From NCBI GenBank assembly GCA_030064915.1, contig JASJEK010000078.1, positions 1-32,841 of the forward strand: a DNA stretch of 32,841 nt, read 5' to 3'. The translations under genes and the position numbers were made by a program. A model generated the notes under the pieces. That model was not told the origin of the DNA. It did not search any database and worked only from the letters and a program-made list of their open reading frames with translations. Positions 1-9,820 of the stretch are shown here, in pieces. This DNA is from Xenococcaceae cyanobacterium MO_234.B1. Lineage in GTDB: Bacteria; Cyanobacteriota; Cyanobacteriia; Cyanobacteriales; Xenococcaceae. Within the stretch, counting starts at the first letter, position 1. Each line of letters opens with the position of its first letter.

Positions 1-1
1 C

Positions 2-826
2 AACGCTATCGGTCTTCACTTCTACCCCATCTGGGAAGCAGCTTCTCTTGATGAGTGGTTATACAATGGTGGCCCTTACCAATTAGTAGTATTCCACTTC
101 TTAATTGGAGTATTCTGCTACATGGGTCGTCAGTGGGAATTATCCTACCGCTTAGGAATGCGCCCCTGGATTTGTGTTGCTTACAGCGCACCTGTATCCG
201 CAGCTACAGCAGTATTCTTAATCTATCCTCTCGGACAAGGTTCCTTCTCCGATGGTATGCCTTTAGGAATCAGCGGTACTTTCAACTTCATGTTAGTATT
301 CCAAGCTGAGCACAACATCCTGATGCACCCCTTCCATATGTTGGGTGTAGCTGGAGTATTCGGTGGTTCTTTATTCTCCGCTATGCACGGAAGCTTAGTA
401 ACTTCTTCCTTAGTTCGTGAAACTACTGAAACTGAATCTCAAAACTACGGTTACAAATTCGGTCAAGAAGAAGAAACTTACAACATCGTGGCAGCTCACG
501 GCTACTTCGGTCGTTTAATCTTCCAATATGCATCCTTCAACAACAGCCGTTCCTTGCACTTCTTCTTAGGTGCATGGCCTGTAATCGGAATCTGGTTTAC
601 TGCAATGGGTATCTCTACCATGGCATTCAACCTCAACGGATTCAACTTCAACCAGTCCATCATTGACTCACAAGGTCGTGTAGTAAGCACTTGGGCTGAT
701 ATCTTAAACCGCGCTAACCTAGGGTTTGAAGTAATGCACGAGCGTAATGCTCACAACTTCCCCTTAGACTTAGCTAGTGGAGAGCAAGCTCCTGTAGCAC
801 TAACTGCTCCTTCCATCAACGGCTAA
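2..826 (+). CDS. psbA: Photosystem II D1 protein, C-terminal part (5' end outside window)
   Basis: D1 is the photosystem II reaction-centre subunit in the thylakoid membrane; it carries the redox tyrosine, most Mn-cluster ligands and the QB site. The reading frame is open from base 2, whose first codon is D1 residue 87 by alignment to the canonical 360-residue protein. Key residues fall at canonical numbers: Tyr161, Asp170, Glu189, His190, His198, His215, His252, Ser264, His272 and Ala344. The 16-residue tail after Ala344 ([16 protein letters not shown]) is the extension removed by CtpA. Residue 130 is Gln (MGRQW), as in low-light type D1 isoforms, rather than Glu. Codon use is strongly biased, as expected for a highly expressed gene. 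A terminator follows 35 bases after the stop. Identity is certain; only the N-terminal 86 residues are missing. Confidence 0.98.
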   Translation, partial: NAIGLHFYPIWEAASLDEWLYNGGPYQLVVFHFLIGVFCYMGRQWELSYRLGMRPWICVAYSAPVSAATAVFLIYPLGQGSFSDGMPLGISGTFNFMLVFQAEHNILMHPFHMLGVAGVFGGSLFSAMHGSLVTSSLVRETTETESQNYGYKFGQEEETYNIVAAHGYFGRLIFQYASFNNSRSLHFFLGAWPVIGIWFTAMGISTMAFNLNGFNFNQSIIDSQGRVVSTWADILNRANLGFEVMHERNAHNFPLDLASGEQAPVALTAPSING

Positions 827-860
827 TCTAATACGAAGCGTATTAAAAGCTAAATAAACA

Positions 861-893
861 AACGTCCTCCTGTTAAGGGGGGCGTTTTTTTTT
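861..893 (+). terminator. Rho-independent terminator of psbA
   Basis: A ten-base-pair stem (861-870 with 877-886, including two G-T pairs) closes a six-base loop TGTTAA and runs into nine T residues at 885-893. It lies 35 bases after the psbA stop and before the next gene, so it should end the psbA transcript. Confidence 0.9.
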
Positions 894-986
894 GGGATGA
901 GATTTTTGTATTGAGCCTAAATCAACTACTGTTATGAGTTATAAAGTAAAAAGCAAAATTTACTCATCTAAAGAAAATATATATTT

Positions 987-1361
987 ATGTCTGTAATTGA
1001 AAGCTTAAAACCTGCGGGAAGAGCAGATGTAGTAATATATATGCCTTACTACGGTAAAAATAAACATAATTGGTTGCCCTATGCTATATCTCTTTATCAA
1101 ACAGGTTCTCTTGAAGGACAAAGAGTGATAGAAGGAGGGGAGTTAATTCCTTTTGTCGCAAGCTGGTATGTGTCTAAGTTACCCTCTGAGTTAACTCGTT
1201 GTCGCTTGCAATTTGATGGACAGGCTGAGTTAAGTTATGAAGTAACTTTGTCAAATTCTGAGTTTATTGATTATCTAATTGATGTCATTATGAATTTTAA
1301 ACGCTCTCACTTTACAGACTTTCCAGGTAGCTTTTATCGGAAGTTATTGCGATTTGAGTAG
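987..1361 (+). CDS. EbsA-like conserved cyanobacterial protein
   Basis: A 124-residue soluble protein with no signal peptide or membrane segment. The sequence (for example MPYYGKN, then EGGELIPFVASWYVSKLP, then LTRCRLQFDG) resembles the cyanobacterial family annotated as type IV pilus biogenesis protein EbsA, which in Synechococcus elongatus works with PilB and Hfq in pilus assembly and biofilm self-suppression. This assignment is from memory of the family and was not tested by a search. The ATG at 987 is preceded by an A-rich stretch with a weak AAAGAAA ribosome site. The next gene starts 36 bases downstream, so the two may be cotranscribed. If EbsA is wrong, the gene is still a real conserved hypothetical, given its codon use and context. 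Confidence 0.65.
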   Translation: MSVIESLKPAGRADVVIYMPYYGKNKHNWLPYAISLYQTGSLEGQRVIEGGELIPFVASWYVSKLPSELTRCRLQFDGQAELSYEVTLSNSEFIDYLIDVIMNFKRSHFTDFPGSFYRKLLRFE

Positions 1362-1397
1362 TGAGATAATAATAGCAAATTATAAAGGAGTTCGGAC

Positions 1398-2495
1398 GTG
1401 GCGAAACCAGCCAAATACCTACTAGTTGGTTCTACAGAAGCTTATAGTGGAAAATCAGCAATTATTTTAGGCATTACTCATCAATTGGCAGAGCAAGGAG
1501 TTAAGGTTGCATATAGTAAACCTCTGGGGACTTGTTTAGATGAAAACTTTGAGGAAATTATGGAAAAAGATGTGAATTTTCTCAAGGAGAGTTTAGGTTT
1601 ATCCGCAGAACAAGTACAGTCTCCACTCTTACGTCTCGATAACACAACTATTGGGAAACGTCTTCAAGGGAAAGACAACGATAACTATTCTCAGGCTCTA
1701 CAAGAATATATCACTCAATTACAAGGAGAAGTTGTATTGTTAGAAGGTCCAGAAACTCTATGGGAAGGAAGTTTATTTGGTCTTTCAACAGAAGATATTG
1801 CTGAGGCGATTAATGCTTCAATATTGTTAGTTTCTCGTTATGATCCTTTGTTATGTGTTTCTAACTTTCTCACGGCTAAAAAAATTCTTGGCGATCGCCT
1901 GATTGGAGTGGTCATTAATGATATTCCCCCGAAACATTTAGAAGAAGTGGCATCTTTAATTAAGCCTTATTTGGAACAACAGAACATACCACTTTTGGCA
2001 ATGATTCCCCAAGACAAGTTACTCAATAGTGTGAGTGTTCGAGAACTAGCAAAAAGACTTGATGCCAAGGTTTTATGTAGAAGCGATCGCCTTGATTTGA
2101 TGGTAGAAAGTCTCAGTATTGGGGCAATGAATGTCAACTCAGCATTAGAGTTTTTCCGTCAGCGAGAAAACATGGCGGTGGTAACAGGAAGCGATCGCAC
2201 AGAGTTACAAATGGCTGCATTAGAGACTTCAACTAATTGTCTAATTCTTACAGGTCATACATCTCCTAAATCTTTTATTATCAGTCGTGCTGAGGATTTG
2301 GAAGTTCCTGTTCTTGCAGTGGATTTTGACACTTTAACCACTGTTGAGATTGTGGATAATTCTTTTGGGAAAGTGCCGATCCATGAACCAATTAAGGTGA
2401 TGAGGATGCGGGAGCTGATGGCACAATATTTTGATTTTGAGAGGCTTAGAGAATATTTGGGTTTAGAGAAGATTCAGTTAACAGCTAATAGCTAA
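1398..2495 (+). CDS. Phosphotransacetylase-family protein (BioD-like NTPase plus DRTGG domain)
   Basis: A 365-residue protein starting at GTG 1398, with a good ribosome site AAAGGAG at 1384-1390. The N-terminal half is a P-loop dethiobiotin-synthetase-like fold with Walker A GSTEAYSGKS at residues 11-20. The C-terminal third is a DRTGG-type domain with the motif SDRTE at residues 265-269, encoded over a HIP1 site. This matches the N-terminal and middle regions of long bacterial phosphotransacetylases, but the catalytic PTA domain is absent. It is therefore probably a nucleotide-dependent regulatory protein rather than an acetyltransferase. Stand-alone proteins like this are widespread in cyanobacteria, but their function is not established. 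Its position 36 bases behind the EbsA-like gene suggests an operon. Confidence 0.75.
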   Translation: MAKPAKYLLVGSTEAYSGKSAIILGITHQLAEQGVKVAYSKPLGTCLDENFEEIMEKDVNFLKESLGLSAEQVQSPLLRLDNTTIGKRLQGKDNDNYSQALQEYITQLQGEVVLLEGPETLWEGSLFGLSTEDIAEAINASILLVSRYDPLLCVSNFLTAKKILGDRLIGVVINDIPPKHLEEVASLIKPYLEQQNIPLLAMIPQDKLLNSVSVRELAKRLDAKVLCRSDRLDLMVESLSIGAMNVNSALEFFRQRENMAVVTGSDRTELQMAALETSTNCLILTGHTSPKSFIISRAEDLEVPVLAVDFDTLTTVEIVDNSFGKVPIHEPIKVMRMRELMAQYFDFERLREYLGLEKIQLTANS

Positions 2496-2560
2496 TAATA
2501 CCTGAGTTCGGAGTTTGGTTCTCTCCAGACATAACGAAAGTAATTGGTTGGAGGCTCATG

Positions 2561-2717
2561 TTAATACCCACTTTCCGCACGTCAAAATGTAGTATATGAA
2601 GATTACTTAATTGGGGTCAGTTGGAGATCCCATTTTACCCAATTGGCGATCGCCAAAATACGAGAAAATATACTACAAAGCATATGACAACTTGACCTGC
2701 GGAAGATGGGTTAATAA
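2561..2717. repeat. MITE-like imperfect inverted repeat
   Basis: About 155 bases framed by imperfect inverted arms: 2561-2596 (core ACTTTCCGCACGTCA, then TGTAGTATAT) and 2668-2714 (core TGACCTGCGGAAGATGGG, preceded by ATATACTACA). The centre holds a HIP1 palindrome extended to TTGGCGATCGCCAA. There is no ORF inside. Outer bases are TTAATACCCA on one side and TGGGTTAATA on the other, compatible with a TA target. It lies between two intact genes and looks like a non-autonomous transposon relic. Confidence 0.55.
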
Positions 2718-2778
2718 TAATTATGGAAACTATTTATAAAAATCAATTTTTGAAGGTTGTAAAGGAGCAATTAACCTC

Positions 2779-2973
2779 ATGAAATTAGAATTTACTGTGT
2801 CGAGTATGGTTTGTGAAGGTTGTGTGGAGACAGTTAAAAAAGCTGTTATGAACCAAGAGCCACAAGCGGAAGTAGTAGTGGATTTAGACAGTAAGAAAGT
2901 AACTGTAGAAACCACCGCAGCCGAAAATGAGATTAAGCAAGCAATTGTGGCTGCTGGACATACTGTAGATTAG
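2779..2973 (+). CDS. Heavy-metal-associated domain protein (CopZ/Atx1-like metallochaperone)
   Basis: A 64-residue single HMA domain. The metal-binding motif MVCEGC places the two thiol ligands at Cys12 and Cys15, and the rest follows the usual ferredoxin-like pattern, ending in an AIVAAGHTVD segment. Such proteins bind Cu(I) or related soft metals and hand them to P-type ATPases. Cyanobacterial Atx1 delivers copper towards thylakoid plastocyanin. The ATG at 2779 follows an AAGGAG ribosome site near 2760. No copper ATPase lies nearby, so the partner is not indicated by context. Confidence 0.85.
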   Translation: MKLEFTVSSMVCEGCVETVKKAVMNQEPQAEVVVDLDSKKVTVETTAAENEIKQAIVAAGHTVD

Positions 2974-3065
2974 CTGTTGGGAAACAAAAGGGAGCAAAAT
3001 AGAGACAGATAGAAACAATTAACCATCATCTTTTCCAATTGAATCAAGGATACCCCTCAAAAAAT

Positions 3066-4229
3066 ATGCTGCAAAAAACATTTTTCTCTTTGAGTCTAGT
3101 ACTAGCTACCTTAATTGTTCCTGAGTCAGCAGTTTCTGCGTTTCCTTTAGAAAGGGTAGAAGTTAATACTCAAGAAAACTTTTCTTTAGATGAACAGTTA
3201 TGGGGGGATTTGTCTCGTCCAGGCGATCGCTCTGCCCTCTTAAAAGCAATTGATCACAGTTTGAGTTATTTGAATAGTCCCAAAGCGGTTAAGGCTTATG
3301 GTCGTTATTCTCGGTCTGATTTTAATTTAGATCGGGTGCGTCGCTCTCTGATTCGCTTTCGTGAATTACTAGTGACAGCTAACTCAGCAGTGGAGTTACA
3401 AGAAAAGGTCAAATCAGAGTTTGTATTTTATCAATCTGTAGGGAAGGATAAGCGGGGGACAGTAGATTTTACTGGCTATTTTGAACCCACTTATGTTGCG
3501 AGTCGGGTTCGTACTGAGGAGTTTCCCTATCCTCTCTATCGTAAACCTGCTAACTTTGAACGCTGGGGACAAAGCCATCCCACACGGCTACAGCTAGAGG
3601 GAAAAGATGGTTTATTGGGCAATAAAAGTATTCTCGCTGGTAACGAGATAGTTTGGTTACGCGATCGCCTAGAAGCTTTTTTAGTGCAAGTACAGGGCTC
3701 GGCAAGATTGCAACTTACTAATGGTAAAACCATGAGTATTACTTACGGAGGCAGTACCAATTATCGTTATACCAGTATTGGGGGAGAATTAGTTAAAGAT
3801 GGGGTATTTGCCAAGGAAGAATTGACCTTACCGAAGTTAATCACTTATTTTCAATCTCGTCCTGAAGCTTTAGATGAGTATTTACCTCGTAATAACCGAT
3901 TTATCTTTTTCTATGAAACCGATGGTAGAGCTCCTAATGGTAGTTTAGGTGTTCCTGTTACAGGCGATCGCTCTATTGCTACGGATAAATCTTTAATGCC
4001 ACCAGGGGCATTAGCTTTTATTGAAGCACCAATTCCCCAAGTTACAGCGAATGGAGGAATAGAAAATCGGATAGTGAGTCGTTATGTTTTAGATCAAGAC
4101 ACGGGAAGCGCGATCAAGGGAGCAGGAAGAGTAGATATTTTTTTAGGAAGTGGCACAGTAGCAGGAGAAAGAGCAGGATTAATTAACGGTACAGGAAAGC
4201 TTTACTATTTACTATTGAAAGATTATTGA
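3066..4229 (+). CDS. mltA: Murein transglycosylase A, MltA family
   Basis: A lytic transglycosylase that cleaves peptidoglycan glycan strands to 1,6-anhydro-muropeptides in the envelope. Starting at ATG 3066 gives 387 residues, beginning with a signal peptide (MLQKTFFSLSLVLATLIVP, then cleavage near AVSA-F). A TTG at 3039 would add nine residues that spoil the signal, so the ATG is preferred. The MltA barrel contains DFTGYFEP and a PNGSLGVP segment. The C-terminal 3D domain carries DTGSAIKGAGRVDIFLG, with the conserved catalytic-type Asp at about residue 345. The next gene's ATG lies five bases after the stop (a TTG alternative would overlap it), so the pair is probably coupled. Confidence 0.9.
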   Translation: MLQKTFFSLSLVLATLIVPESAVSAFPLERVEVNTQENFSLDEQLWGDLSRPGDRSALLKAIDHSLSYLNSPKAVKAYGRYSRSDFNLDRVRRSLIRFRELLVTANSAVELQEKVKSEFVFYQSVGKDKRGTVDFTGYFEPTYVASRVRTEEFPYPLYRKPANFERWGQSHPTRLQLEGKDGLLGNKSILAGNEIVWLRDRLEAFLVQVQGSARLQLTNGKTMSITYGGSTNYRYTSIGGELVKDGVFAKEELTLPKLITYFQSRPEALDEYLPRNNRFIFFYETDGRAPNGSLGVPVTGDRSIATDKSLMPPGALAFIEAPIPQVTANGGIENRIVSRYVLDQDTGSAIKGAGRVDIFLGSGTVAGERAGLINGTGKLYYLLLKDY

Positions 4230-4234
4230 ACCAG

Positions 4235-5353
4235 ATGAAAGCTAGGTTAAATCATGTATTTGTCTTTATTGAAATTTTTGCTCAAGAAGGGGGAATTCAG
4301 TCTTACGTTAAAGATCTTTTCGCAGCCTATCTAGAAATTGCCCAAAAGCATTCTTTGCGGGGAGAAGTGTTTATCTTACGGGATAAAATAGGATGTGACA
4401 ATCCCTATGAAAGAGACTACCTAACTTTTCACTACCTTAAGAGTTTACCCCCCTGGAAAGGGAGACTCAAACTTGCAGTATCTTTATTACAATGTTTGCT
4501 GCTACGTCGTCCCCAACATCTCTACTGTGGACATATTAAATTATCTCCCCTAATTAAATTAATCTGTACTCCCTTGGCTATTCCTTACACTATCCTGACC
4601 TATGGTAAAGAAGTCTGGTCAACTCTGCCAGAGAATCAACGTCAAGCACTGATCCAAGCAGAAAGTATTTGGACAATTAGCCGTTATAGTCGCGATCGCT
4701 TGTGTAAGGCAAATTCAATTGAGCCAGATAAAGTCAGCATCTTACCCTGTATTGTGGATGGGGTTAAGTTTACTCCTGGAGAGAAACCCCAGGATTTAGT
4801 TAATAAGTATGACCTGAAAGATTGTAAAGTCTTGATGACTGTAGCAAGATTGTGGTCAGGAGATATTTATAAAGGAGTCGATGTTACTATTAGAGCCTTG
4901 CCCAAGATTTTACAGGTATTTCCCCAAGTTAGATATTTAATCATTGGTCGAGGAGATGACCGCCCTCGCTTGGAAAAATTAGCTGTTGAATTGGGAGTTG
5001 GGTCCCGAGTTGTCTTTGCTGGATTTGTCCCGACAGAAGAGTTAGTGCATCACTATCGAGTTGCAGATGCCTATATTATGCCTTCCCAAGAGGGATTTGG
5101 TATTGTTTATTTAGAAGCAATGGTTTGTGGTAAACCTGTATTATCTGGTGATGCTGATGGCTCTGCCGATCCTCTACAAGATGGTAAGCTAGGTTGGCGA
5201 GTTCCCCACCGCGATCCTGAAGCAGTAGCTCAAGCTTGTATAGAAATACTGCAAGGAAACGATAAGCGTTGTCAAGGGGATTGGTTACGGCAGGAAACTT
5301 TAAGGAAATTTAGTAAGGAAGCTTTTAAAGAGCAGTTGTTATCTTTAATTTAA
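4235..5353 (+). CDS. Glycosyltransferase family 4 protein
   Basis: A 372-residue GT-B retaining glycosyltransferase. The N-terminal acceptor domain begins with the GGIQSYVKDL loop. The C-terminal Rossmann domain shows MTVARLWSGDIYKGVD, YLIIGRGDD and the EX7E motif (Glu286 and Glu294 in EGFGIVYLE) that binds the sugar nucleotide. The start at ATG 4235 is chosen over TTG 4226, which would overlap the mltA stop codon. Close coupling to mltA suggests joint expression, perhaps for envelope polysaccharide, but the sugar and acceptor cannot be read from the sequence. Confidence 0.85.
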   Translation: MKARLNHVFVFIEIFAQEGGIQSYVKDLFAAYLEIAQKHSLRGEVFILRDKIGCDNPYERDYLTFHYLKSLPPWKGRLKLAVSLLQCLLLRRPQHLYCGHIKLSPLIKLICTPLAIPYTILTYGKEVWSTLPENQRQALIQAESIWTISRYSRDRLCKANSIEPDKVSILPCIVDGVKFTPGEKPQDLVNKYDLKDCKVLMTVARLWSGDIYKGVDVTIRALPKILQVFPQVRYLIIGRGDDRPRLEKLAVELGVGSRVVFAGFVPTEELVHHYRVADAYIMPSQEGFGIVYLEAMVCGKPVLSGDADGSADPLQDGKLGWRVPHRDPEAVAQACIEILQGNDKRCQGDWLRQETLRKFSKEAFKEQLLSLI

Positions 5354-5593
5354 AGTTATAGTTTTCTGCAAGATGATGGGAACTTTACTACCAGGGTTTA
5401 TTAATAAATTCTCAATTAAAGTAGCCCAGTGTCTGCATAACTTAGTTGAGATTAGAAGTTTAGATTAGACAGCATCTAATTTCTAGTAAACCCCCAAAAG
5501 CCATAAACTTGACTCTATGAGTTACTCTAAGATAAAGAAGGTTACATTCAAAAAAACAACTAGCGGGGAAAGTATTAGGAGACGGTTAAATCC

Positions 5594-7960
5594 ATGGGAA
5601 AAGTAGTTGGCATCGACTTAGGAACAACCAATTCTGTCGTCGCCGTCATGGAGGGGGGGAAACCCGTTGTTATTGCCAATGCAGAAGGAATGCGTACCAC
5701 ACCCTCTGTAGTGGGTTTTAGTAAAGATGGAGAACTAGTAGTAGGTCAACTCGCCAGACGACAAGCTGTCTTAAACCCCCAAAACACCTTTTATGGGATT
5801 AAAAGGTACATGGGTCGTAAATATAGTGAGTTGCAACCCGAATCCAAAAAAGTTCCCTACACTATCAGAAGAGACGAAATTGGCAATATTAAAATTCGTT
5901 GCCCTCGTCTCAAAAAAGAATTCGCTCCTGAAGAAATTTCGGCGATGATTCTGCGAAAATTAACCGAAGAAGCAGAAAGATATTTAGGAGAAAAGGTTAC
6001 AGGTACAGTAATTACCGTACCTGCCTATTTTAATGATTCTCAAAGACAAGCTACCAGAGATGCAGGGAGAATCGCAGGATTAGATGTTCTAAGGATTATC
6101 AACGAACCTACCGCAGCAGCCTTGGCTTATGGTTTAGACCGTAGAAGAAGCCAAACCATTATGGTCTTTGACCTGGGGGGAGGAACTTTCGATGTTTCCA
6201 TACTAGAAGTTGGAGATGGGGTATTTGAAGTCAAAGCTACCAGTGGAGACACCCAATTAGGAGGCAATGATTTTGATAAGAGAATTGTCGATTGGTTAGC
6301 AGAAGAATTTTTAGAAAAGGAAAAAGTCGATCTCAGAAAAGACCGTCAATCTCTACAAAGACTAACCGAAGCAGCCGAAAAAGCCAAAATCGAGCTTTCG
6401 GGAGTTGCAGTTACAGATATTAATTTACCTTTTATTACTGCTACTGAAGATGGTCCTAAGCATATTGAAACTAGACTGGACCGCGCTAAATTTGAAGAAC
6501 TCTGCGGAGACTTAGTATCTCGCTTGCGCCGTCCCCTCAAACGAGCTATTTCTGATGCTGGAATTAACCCCATGGAAATTGATGAGGTGATTTTGGTGGG
6601 AGGGTCAACTCGTATCCCGATGGTACAAGACTTGGTACGTAGCTATATCGACCTCGAACCTAATCAAAATGTTAACCCTGATGAAGTTGTAGCTATTGGT
6701 GCAGCTATTCAAGCAGGAATTTTAACCAACGAAGTTAAGGATATCCTCTTACTAGATGTTACTCCCCTATCTATAGGACTAGAAACTATTGGGGGGGTCA
6801 TGAAAAAACTACTTCCTCGCAACACCACAATACCTGTAAGACGTTCTGATACTTTCTCTACAGGGGAAAATAATCAAACTGTAGTAGAAATTCACGTACT
6901 ACAAGGGGAAAGGGAAATGGCATCAGGGAATAAATCTCTAGGTCGATTTAAACTCACGGGAATTCCCCCTGCTCCTAGAGGTGTCCCTCAGATTCAAGTT
7001 TCCTTTGATATTGATGCTAATGGAATTTTGCAAGTTACGGCAAGAGATAAAACTACTGGTCGAGAACAAGGTATTACGGTTCAAGGAGCTTCTAATCTCA
7101 GTGAAATCGAAATCAATCGCATGATCCGAGATGCGGAAGAATTTGCCGATCAAGACCGCGAACGGAGGGAAAGAGTCGAAAAACGTAATGGAGCTAAAGC
7201 TTTAACGGATCAAGCACAACGCAGACTTAAGGAAGTAACTCTTGATTTTGGTAGTCAGTTTGCCAGTTATTATCGTCGTCGCATTGATGTTTTGTGTGAA
7301 GAAATTCTTGATAGCTTGAAAAAAGATGATGAGCGAACTTTAGATAGAGCGCAAGCTGATTTGCAAGATGTCCTCTACGAACTCAACAGAGAAGTAAGGT
7401 TGCAGTACGAAGAGGAAGAAGATGAGGATTTCTTTGGTGCAATTCGTAAAACCTTCTTGGGAGATGAAGATAATAGAATAGACGAAGACTATTCCTATGA
7501 CCCCCGTCGAGGAGATTATCGCGATAATTACAATTATCCTCCCTATCAAGATCAAGATCGCCAATGGAGTAGCGGAGCCGAACGCAGAAGTACTGGATAT
7601 CCCCAAGATAATTACGGAAATACTCCTAGAAGTAATGGTTATCGGGATAGTTATGCTGATAATTATGGAGAACCTCGTCGTACAGGGGATTATCCCCAAG
7701 ATAATTACGGAAATACTCCTAGAAGTAATGGTTATCGGGATAGTTATGCTGATAGTTACGGAGAACCTCGTCGTACAGGGGATTATCCCCAAGATAGTTA
7801 TGGAGACCCCAGACGTACTTCAGGAAGAGGAGAAAGCCCCACTTCTAGATATATCAACTCCAGAGATAGTGTAGAACAGGGTTACTATAATAGTAGCGAT
7901 CGCTCTCGCCGTATTCCCTATCAAAATGACTGGGATGAGGATGATGATGAATGGTTCTAA
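5594..7960 (+). CDS. dnaK3: Chaperone DnaK3 (Hsp70) with long repetitive C-terminal tail
   Basis: A 788-residue Hsp70, about 150 residues longer than E. coli DnaK. The ATPase domain starts [13 protein letters not shown] and includes the [13 protein letters not shown] phosphate loop and [11 protein letters not shown]. The substrate-binding domain follows to about residue 500, then the helical lid. The acidic segment [20 protein letters not shown] and a tail rich in Tyr, Asp, Arg, Gly and Asn, ending EDDDEWF, replace the usual EEVD-like end. Length, tail and the downstream dnaJ match the DnaK3 type, which is thylakoid- or polysome-associated and essential in model cyanobacteria. The ATG at 5594 has an AGGAG ribosome site at about 5578. 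No CIRCE operator is visible in the 240 bases upstream. The tail contains a 93-bp tandem repeat, listed separately. Confidence 0.92.
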   Translation: MGKVVGIDLGTTNSVVAVMEGGKPVVIANAEGMRTTPSVVGFSKDGELVVGQLARRQAVLNPQNTFYGIKRYMGRKYSELQPESKKVPYTIRRDEIGNIKIRCPRLKKEFAPEEISAMILRKLTEEAERYLGEKVTGTVITVPAYFNDSQRQATRDAGRIAGLDVLRIINEPTAAALAYGLDRRRSQTIMVFDLGGGTFDVSILEVGDGVFEVKATSGDTQLGGNDFDKRIVDWLAEEFLEKEKVDLRKDRQSLQRLTEAAEKAKIELSGVAVTDINLPFITATEDGPKHIETRLDRAKFEELCGDLVSRLRRPLKRAISDAGINPMEIDEVILVGGSTRIPMVQDLVRSYIDLEPNQNVNPDEVVAIGAAIQAGILTNEVKDILLLDVTPLSIGLETIGGVMKKLLPRNTTIPVRRSDTFSTGENNQTVVEIHVLQGEREMASGNKSLGRFKLTGIPPAPRGVPQIQVSFDIDANGILQVTARDKTTGREQGITVQGASNLSEIEINRMIRDAEEFADQDRERRERVEKRNGAKALTDQAQRRLKEVTLDFGSQFASYYRRRIDVLCEEILDSLKKDDERTLDRAQADLQDVLYELNREVRLQYEEEEDEDFFGAIRKTFLGDEDNRIDEDYSYDPRRGDYRDNYNYPPYQDQDRQWSSGAERRSTGYPQDNYGNTPRSNGYRDSYADNYGEPRRTGDYPQDNYGNTPRSNGYRDSYADSYGEPRRTGDYPQDSYGDPRRTSGRGESPTSRYINSRDSVEQGYYNSSDRSRRIPYQNDWDEDDDEWF
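7598..7819 (+). repeat. 93-bp in-frame tandem repeat encoding the DnaK3 tail
   Basis: Units begin at 7598, 7691 and 7784, each with TATCCCCAAGATA. The period is exactly 93 bases (31 codons: YPQDNYGN..., then ...EPRRTGD). The first two copies are nearly identical in DNA; the third is partial ([12 protein letters not shown]). High DNA identity between copies implies recent duplication or active length variation in the disordered tail. Confidence 0.95.
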
Positions 7961-8029
7961 AACAGCAACCCAGTATCCCCAAATTTCGGATAAAACAAGA
8001 AACAAGTAAAGAAACAAGTAATTGATCAC

Positions 8030-8050
8030 TGATAACCGATAACTGAAAAC
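8030..8050. repeat. Heptad short tandem repeat between dnaK3 and dnaJ
   Basis: Three consecutive heptamers TGATAAC, CGATAAC and TGAAAAC, just after a doubled AGAAACAAGTAA. Heptameric short tandem repeats are common in cyanobacterial intergenic DNA. It lies in the 96-base gap before dnaJ; no function can be inferred. Confidence 0.6.
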
Positions 8051-8056
8051 TCTCAG

Positions 8057-8953
8057 ATGCAAAACTTGCGGAACTATTATGAAATCTTAGGTGTTACTAG
8101 AAAAGCTTCTAGCGAAGAAATTAAGAGGGCTTATCGCGCCCTAGCTAGAAAGTATCATCCTGACCGCAATCCAGGAAATAAAATTGCCGAAGAAAAATTT
8201 AAAGATATCAACGAAGCTTATGAAGTTCTTTCTGATGCTACCAAAAGATTAGAATACGACCAAGCAAGCCAAAGTCGGGGTAAAAGAACTAGCTATAATC
8301 CATTTGATCCTTTCAGTCGCAGTACTGCCTCTAGAAGTACAACCGCTACCACAGAACGTCCTCGTGTTAGGGTAGAGACTAAAGATTATCGAACCAGAAC
8401 GACTAGAAGAGAAAGAGTCGTATCTCGTCCTCCTGGGCGGGATATCGAGGCTAAATTAACCCTTCCTCTCAGTAAAGCTTATAAAGGTGGGAGAGAAAGA
8501 ATTCGTCTCGAAGATGGGCGATCACTAGAAGTAGATATGCCTCCTGGGATGTTTAATGGTCAACGTATTCGTCTGCGAGGACAAGGACTAGATGGAGGCG
8601 ACCTTTATCTTAAAATTACTGTAGCCCGTCATCCCTTCTTTGATGTCCAAGAAAACGATATTTATTGCACTGTTCCCATTACTCCCACTGAAGCCGTACT
8701 AGGAGGGGCGATCGAAGTTCCCACTATTGACGGTTTGGTCAAAATGAATCTCCCTTCAGGAGTGCGTTCGGGTCAAAGACTCCGTTTAGCCAATAAAGGC
8801 TATCCTGACCGCAACGGCGATCGCGGAGACCAGTTGGTAGAAATTTCTATTCTCACTCCTAAAGAAATTACTGAAGAAGAAAAAATACTTTACGAAAAAA
8901 TCAAGGAGATAGAAACCTTTAAACCCCGCCAAAACCTGATTAAAAGTTTATAA
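8057..8953 (+). CDS. dnaJ: DnaJ co-chaperone, class B (no zinc finger), partner of DnaK3
   Basis: A 298-residue Hsp40 that stimulates the DnaK ATPase and delivers clients. The J domain occupies residues 7-70, with the essential HPD at residues 34-36. A low-complexity Ser/Thr/Arg linker (about 75-130) takes the place of a Gly/Phe region, and there is no Cys-rich zinc domain. Two C-terminal client-binding barrels follow ([13 protein letters not shown], then [19 protein letters not shown]). It lies 96 bases downstream of dnaK3 on the same strand, the arrangement known for the cyanobacterial dnaK3-dnaJ pair, so it is the likely dedicated partner. Confidence 0.92.
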   Translation: MQNLRNYYEILGVTRKASSEEIKRAYRALARKYHPDRNPGNKIAEEKFKDINEAYEVLSDATKRLEYDQASQSRGKRTSYNPFDPFSRSTASRSTTATTERPRVRVETKDYRTRTTRRERVVSRPPGRDIEAKLTLPLSKAYKGGRERIRLEDGRSLEVDMPPGMFNGQRIRLRGQGLDGGDLYLKITVARHPFFDVQENDIYCTVPITPTEAVLGGAIEVPTIDGLVKMNLPSGVRSGQRLRLANKGYPDRNGDRGDQLVEISILTPKEITEEEKILYEKIKEIETFKPRQNLIKSL

Positions 8954-8981
8954 TTACAAAATTTAAGCCCCAAATTAGGCA

Positions 8982-9788
8982 ATGGAAGCAACTAAAGAGC
9001 GTACTTCTAAGAATTTTAAAAAATTACAAGCCCGTCTGCGGGGTTTAGTGGGAAAAGCGATTTATGACTACAACATGATTCAAGAAGGCGATCGCGTTAT
9101 GGTATGCCTTTCAGGGGGAAAAGACTCCTATACTATGCTCGATCTGCTATTGAGTCTACAACGTAGCGCACCGATTGACTTTGAAATTCTAGCAGTCAAC
9201 CTAGATCAAAAACAACCAGGATTTCCTGAAAATGTCTTACCAGAGTATCTATCATCTTTAGGTGTTCCCTATCGCATCGTAGAAGAAGATACCTATAGCA
9301 CCGTTACTAGAGTAATTCCTGAAGGAAAAACCATGTGCGGTTTGTGTTCTCGTTTGCGTCGCGGTATTCTTTATCGAGTAGCAGGGGAAGAGGGTGTAAC
9401 TAAAATTGCATTAGGTCATCACCGAGATGATATTGTAGAGACTTTATTTTTAAATATGTTTCATGGCGGAAGAATCAAAGCCATGCCTCCTAAACTCCTC
9501 AGCGACGACCAAAAGCATCTTGTCATTCGTCCTCTGGCTTATTGTCCTGAAAAAGACATTCAACGCTACGCTAATGCCCGAAATTTCCCAATTATTCCCT
9601 GTAATCTTTGTGGTTCTCAAGAAAATTTACAACGGGCTAAAATCAAGGAAATGTTACAAGCTTGGGAAAGAGAAAATCCCGGCAGAATGGATAGTCTATT
9701 TCGCAGTATTCAAAATGTTTCCCCTTCCCAATTAGCAGATAGAGAATTGTTTGATTTTGCTGGCTTAGATGAAAAATTCCATCCTTAA
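8982..9788 (+). CDS. ttcA: tRNA 2-thiocytidine(32) synthetase TtcA
   Basis: A 268-residue ATP-dependent sulfurtransferase that thiolates C32 in certain tRNAs. The PP-loop SGGKDS is at residues 44-49. Two CxxC pairs are present: CGLC at residues 119-122 and CNLC at 207-210. The TtcA family uses such cysteines to hold a 4Fe-4S cluster. The helix [16 protein letters not shown] is characteristic of TtcA/TilS-type enzymes. It starts 28 bases after dnaJ, so it may be read through from the chaperone operon. The length is normal for the family. Confidence 0.92.
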   Translation: MEATKERTSKNFKKLQARLRGLVGKAIYDYNMIQEGDRVMVCLSGGKDSYTMLDLLLSLQRSAPIDFEILAVNLDQKQPGFPENVLPEYLSSLGVPYRIVEEDTYSTVTRVIPEGKTMCGLCSRLRRGILYRVAGEEGVTKIALGHHRDDIVETLFLNMFHGGRIKAMPPKLLSDDQKHLVIRPLAYCPEKDIQRYANARNFPIIPCNLCGSQENLQRAKIKEMLQAWERENPGRMDSLFRSIQNVSPSQLADRELFDFAGLDEKFHP

Positions 9789-9820
9789 GTAATGGTGCTT
9801 TACCTTGATTTATTCTAGAT

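Noticed and set aside
5354-5593. CIRCE operator upstream of dnaK3
   Set aside because: No TTAGCACTC inverted repeat; the gap is AT-rich with only a ribosome site recognisable.
7340-7874. Long ORFs in other frames over the DnaK3 tail
   Set aside because: Products are Ile/Val-rich periodic strings produced by the 93-bp tandem repeat; shadows of dnaK3.
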